Made by a program: the position numbers and the translations under genes
NCBI RefSeq assembly: GCF_052324685.1
Contig: NC_135212.1
Coordinates: 6,742,278 to 6,806,277 of the forward strand
Reading direction: 5' to 3'
Length of the DNA: 64,000 nt
Origin: Brachyhypopomus gauderio
Lineage: Eukaryota; Chordata; Actinopteri; Gymnotiformes; Hypopomidae
The notes under the pieces: generated by a model
Seen by the model: only the letters and a program-made list of their open reading frames with translations
Told to the model about the DNA's origin: nothing
The model's database searches: none
Shown here: one piece after another, positions 46,798-64,000 of the stretch
Layout of the letters: every line of letters starts with the position of its first letter
Numbering within the stretch: the stretch's first letter is position 1

Positions 46798-49649
46798 ATG
46801 GCGTACGGGTATGTGGGCTACTTTTATTCTGCTAAAGGTTCTGTACTTGATTATGTTAAGCATAGTTAACTGTTGGAAAATCTCAAGCCTACAACGTCTA
46901 AACGGCTTTAATAATACAGCTCCACCTTAGATTAATCTGAGCAGCGAGTTTCGAATATATATGCGCTGTATCCAGCGGAGGGTTTAATACTCGAAACTCT
47001 ACTGAAACTATTGTGTATTCTGGAGTGATGAGATAGTAATTTTATATTTTCTTACATTTTACATTCCAGACAGGTCTGCGTGGTTTTCGTCGGGCTTTTG
47101 ATTTTGTTCCAACATTCTGAATCCTCAAGGTAGTTTTTACCCCTATTAGCTACTTAAAATACACAAGGAATTAAACATTTGTGGATATGTGGTGTAAACA
47201 GTTTTCTTAGTGCAGCCAATTTTCTAAAACTTTCAGCCAAACTGTAAACCAGGAGTTGTCTAACATATTCAACGAGCTCTGGAAGTTGGATGCGAATCGT
47301 TTCAAGGCTGGGGCGGACTACACTCTCTCCCCGCAGGTACCAAGTTATGAATTCAACATCAGTAAACTGCAGTTAGATAGTACAGATCAACTGATTCATG
47401 GCACACAAATTATTACACTGTCACTGCAAATAATTTATTATAACCCTGATCATTTTAGATCAGACATCCAGTACAAAGATGGCTTTTGCATCCATTTACT
47501 TCTGGACCTAAACGTTTTAATGTATTTATAGGGCAAAGCTGGTTATATATCCAGTGGTAGCACATGGGCGACAGATCATGCCACCTCGCCTCTCTTCTCT
47601 AAAGTCAATGAGAGCAAGCTCAAATCCATCCTGACATACGCCCGTGAGTACCAGACACCCTTTTCATCTATAATTATCTCCAGCTTGATTCCTTTCAGAA
47701 ATCCTTCGTGCAAACATGCAGGATCGTCAACCCTATTACAACAGTGCTTCTGTAAAGTCACTGTACTGCTGGAGACTGTGTTTTCCCCATCGACGCAGCA
47801 CGGGAGGACGGTGTTTTACAGGGCCTGCACCAGACATGCCAAGACACGTTATGTAATGTAATTACATTGGGGGCAGTGCTAGTTCAAATATGCCAGTGTG
47901 GTTTGTGAGTGTTCTGATTGGTTTATTTCAAAGAACATTACAAAGTTTATTCATTGTGTATTAATTTGATGCAACAATTGCACAAATAATATTTAATATT
48001 TCATTAATGTTTGTTCAGATTCATTCAAAACTGATTCAAAGGTATCCAGAGGGAATAAATTATCTGAAAGTTCCTCTGTAATCATTTAGATAAAGTTTCT
48101 ATTAAAAAATAGATTGAAGTTAGTGATGTTTGTGTTTATAAATACCATGATCAGATAAAAAGGGGTGGCCGTAAGACTCGTGTTCATGTGCAAGAAATTT
48201 CGCTCAAGTTAAATACATACATGTTGGAGGCAAACGCATCAGTTCTTGTGTAGTCCTAAGGGTAGATGTTTAGGTCATTGTCTTACTGACACTTCTAGGT
48301 TTTATGAAGCTGCTGGATAACTATGAAAGATCAACAGGTGTAGCTGAGAGAGTGACTGAAGAGGAGAGATCTGAGAATAACGCTTTCCTGGATGCCATTC
48401 TAAACACAGCAGTCATGAAGGTAGACACACCACTGAGCATGTGGCCCTGATGATCCGCTGTGATGTGGGACTTGCAGAAGACAGTTCAGCCATTACATAT
48501 CCCAGCATCATGTGTAAATGTCCAGCAGATCATCCTTAATGTTAGTGATGTTCTGAAGGCTGTGAAGGCTGTCAGTGCAGCTGATGTCGTGTCCTCCGGG
48601 GGGTAGAGACTCTGTTCTCCGGGGGTAGAGACTCTGTCCTCCAGGGGGTAGAATTCCTCCTGGAATTTTCTTTTTGGGGGGGAGGGTGGTGAAAATAAAG
48701 CCAAATTGTGATGTGATGCCTCAAGTAACAACATCTGGTTAATGGAGTTTGGAGTTTAATGGAGTTTGGGCTGGCTGTGTTCTCATTTCAGCGTGCTCAC
48801 CAGTACTTGGTGAGTAAGGGCAAGTCCAACTCAGACATGGTACTGTTCAAGAATCAGCTGTACCTCATTTGGTTTCAACTTTACCACAGAGACAGGAAAG
48901 GAGGGTGAGATACACACACACACACCCACACACAAATACATATAATAGAATAGAAGAATTTAGCAGTTATTACATTACATTACATTAGCAGTTATTACAG
49001 ACTTTAATCTCTCCTATCAGGGAGGACTCCAGTGGATTTGAGCATGTGTTTGTTGGTGAGACCAAATTTGGGAATGAAATCATGGGCCTTCACAACTGGG
49101 TTCAGTTCTACCTACAGGAAAAGCAGAACCTTCTCGATTACAAGGGCTACAAATCCAGGAATAAGGTAATTACTGTCATACAGTACCTCATACAGAAACA
49201 ATGGGAGACAAAGTTAAGAGGTGTGTTAAAGTAATAGTTAACTTGGGATCTTTCAATTTTATAGAAAACATTTTTCTTACATATGATGCAATTTAAGTAT
49301 TGCCAGAAAATTATTATATTCGACATCGCTTACAAATTGAATGTCTGATGTTGTCTCAACTGAGACCTCTTGCCCTGTCCCACGTTAGCCGAGCGAGAGC
49401 GACCATGTGGTGAATGTGCAGTTCAGCTGGCACGGCCTGCTCAAGCCTGTGGGCAGCACTTTTGTTGGTGTCAGTCCCGAATTCGAGATGGCTATCTTCA
49501 CCATCCTCTTCCTCACGTCCACTGAGAAGACCACCATCGCTGTGGTCAACCTGGACAAGTACCAGCTGGAGCTGGTGGTCCATAGGCACGGCCGTTCCAT
49601 CGGGACGTCCTACCCAAAGCTTCTCAGCATCAACAACAGACGTGTGTAG
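46798..49649 (+). CDS. Secreted EndoU-family poly(U)-specific endoribonuclease
   Basis: Eight exons join in frame: 46798-46808, 47070-47129, 47237-47336, 47532-47643, 48299-48420, 48792-48904, 49021-49165 and 49389-49649 (TAG), giving 307 residues. The start ATG has a good context (CACAATGG). Its 11-nt exon joins an exon encoding a hydrophobic stretch ([12 protein letters not shown]), together a signal peptide of about 22 residues. The rest is one EndoU domain, from about [13 protein letters not shown] to the C-terminus. It carries [10 protein letters not shown] (His181), [11 protein letters not shown] (His197) and [14 protein letters not shown] (Lys240), the expected His-His-Lys catalytic set; the two His are 16 apart, as in frog XendoU. 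EndoU enzymes cut RNA at uridines, leaving 2',3'-cyclic phosphate. Unlike human ENDOU it has no somatomedin-B domain. Several fish endou paralogues exist, so no symbol is given. The first exon is the least certain part. Confidence 0.9.
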
Positions 49650-51087
49650 GGCATACAACATGTGTTTAACTAGCAAGCGTGTCAAGATCTGGCTGTTTGC
49701 TGAATTTTAGTTTCCGCACTTGTTTTAAATGGTCATAAAGCAGGCATGGCATGTCACTTTTTAAAATAATAAAAGGATCATTAAAAGAAAATTAACAAGA
49801 GAGGCATGCTTAAAAAACAAAAATATTATTTTGTTTACAGATTTTTTAGAGGTTTTATGCATGTAACCAGACGCTCCTTTTCACACTTTAGACAAACTTC
49901 TTGGACATATATTTTAATTTTTCATGTTATCTGATCTAATTTCTTCTTTAAACAAAAAAAAAAAAATCCAGACCATTCTCTCGTGTTTACTGGAATGTAA
50001 CCCATGTAGACATCTTACAGCAAATAAAGATTTTGTTTCTTGTGTTGCTTCAACAGTTTTTTTTTTTGCCATGTTCACACCTAATGACAATTGTAGTCAT
50101 AATAAACTGGATTTGACATTTATACCTCTTTTGGGTAAAAACATTTGGTCTCCTTGGATTCAATGGGAATAAATTTGGGAGTGTTAAAGATGATTGTATC
50201 AATAGAAACAATAATCAAATAAGAGTATACAACTATATACTTATAAATAATACTTGTATAGAACAGTAAATAAGTTGTTCAAGTTCTATTCATATAGTAT
50301 TCCTATATATTATAGAAATGTCAATGATGAAAAAAATGTAAAAATGATTTTTATTGCAACTCATCTCTTAACAAGATGTATTTATATGGTTTGTTTCTAT
50401 AACAACCCAGTGTTTGCTTGGGGAGGAGTTGTTGAGTTTTTGTTTAATAGTAAATTATTTGGCACACATTTTTATTTAGTTTGATAATGACCACCCTCAC
50501 TCACGCTATGGTTGGATATAAATTGGGTAATTTCCTTGCCAACGTCTTTGCTATTTTTTTCTTCTGATGGTCAGTTATATTGGTGATCTAAAAAATAGAT
50601 CATACTACAGTAAAAACTACCAAAACGTTTGGAGGTGCTTACATGTAAAGTGTCTACAAATGTCTGCTTTTACAACTGACAACTTTACGTCATCGTCAGT
50701 AAAAATGACAGGCTTCCATTATATTTATTTATATTCTTTAAAATGGCAAACCCATTTATATTTTGCAGATGAAATCTGGTTATATTGTCGGTATTAACTT
50801 ACAGTGTCCGTTGGTTCAGAATAATTATTTTGCTAAATTAATACTTCTGGGTGGCTGTATTAATTTGCTGAACATCCAAATGTTTTTTAAAACATCACAA
50901 ACATTAAACATTAAATTTGGACGGCATGGAACTAATGGCTTCTGTACGTCTTTTTAACCCGGTGTACTTTTCGTGTCACACTGTCCAATTCACGTGTATA
51001 TGCATTTCCGTTTAGAGTGTTTTGAGTGTGTCCTGAACGTTGTGATATGATTTCGTAGCGCGTATTGTGTGAAATGAACTGATAGTC
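49650..51087. other. Spacer between the EndoU gene and polr3b
   Basis: An AT-rich region with candidate polyadenylation signals at 49768-49773 and near 50022 and 50101. Short AT-rich frames (50254-50957) lack family similarity. The last hundred bases should hold the polr3b promoter and 5' UTR. Confidence 0.5.

Positions 51088-64000
<12,913 letters not shown>

Overview
This is ray-finned fish (teleost) nuclear DNA. The coding sequence is vertebrate, split into short exons with GT/AG (once GC/AG) boundaries. It is diluted by microsatellites, minisatellites and many short non-autonomous hAT transposons with 8-bp target-site duplications (TSDs). No bacterial operon, phage, CRISPR or RNA gene was found. 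The order within teleosts cannot be told from the sequence alone.

Five protein genes lie head to tail on the + strand. (1) bmal2/arntl2, 1-4290: 3' half of a circadian bHLH-PAS factor, from the PAS-B region to the C-terminal activation motif. (2) A myristoylated EF-hand sensor of the guanylate-cyclase-activating/inhibitory protein family, 8855-11373: five exons, 190 aa, complete. (3) ppfibp1 (liprin-beta-1), 19231-45153: 27 coding exons, 998 aa, complete, with coiled coil, basic central region and three SAM domains. (4) A compact secreted EndoU-type endoribonuclease, 46798-49649: eight exons, 307 aa, complete. (5) polr3b, second-largest RNA polymerase III subunit, from 51088: 15 exons and 541 residues before the window ends. 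All exon joins were checked by hand for phase; both complete multi-exon genes and the EndoU gene close in frame.

BMAL2 and PPFIBP1 are neighbours in the same order and orientation on human 12p, which supports the paralogue choice (bmal2 rather than bmal1, ppfibp1 rather than ppfibp2). POLR3B and ENDOU lie elsewhere on human chromosome 12. The genes share no obvious pathway; the grouping looks like inherited linkage plus rearrangement.

The unusual material is in the introns. The ppfibp1 intron between coding exons 11 and 12 (about 10.3 kb) is mostly a 45-bp satellite whose every unit carries a strong-looking 3' splice site. The satellite is hierarchical (45 bp, about 440 bp, about 2.8-3.0 kb), and two different hAT families inserted at the same 8-bp position of the unit. 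A second array, in polr3b intron 11, was also hit twice by other hAT elements, again at one repeated 8-mer. The ppfibp1 intron inside the first SAM domain is a 56-unit, 29-bp minisatellite with no stop codon in any forward frame, so the exon's reading frame runs through about 1.7 kb of intron.

The window therefore holds no new multi-gene system that I can support. Its most notable signals are satellite/hAT target-site reuse, repeat-built splice sites, and possible conserved regulatory sequence in the polr3b introns.
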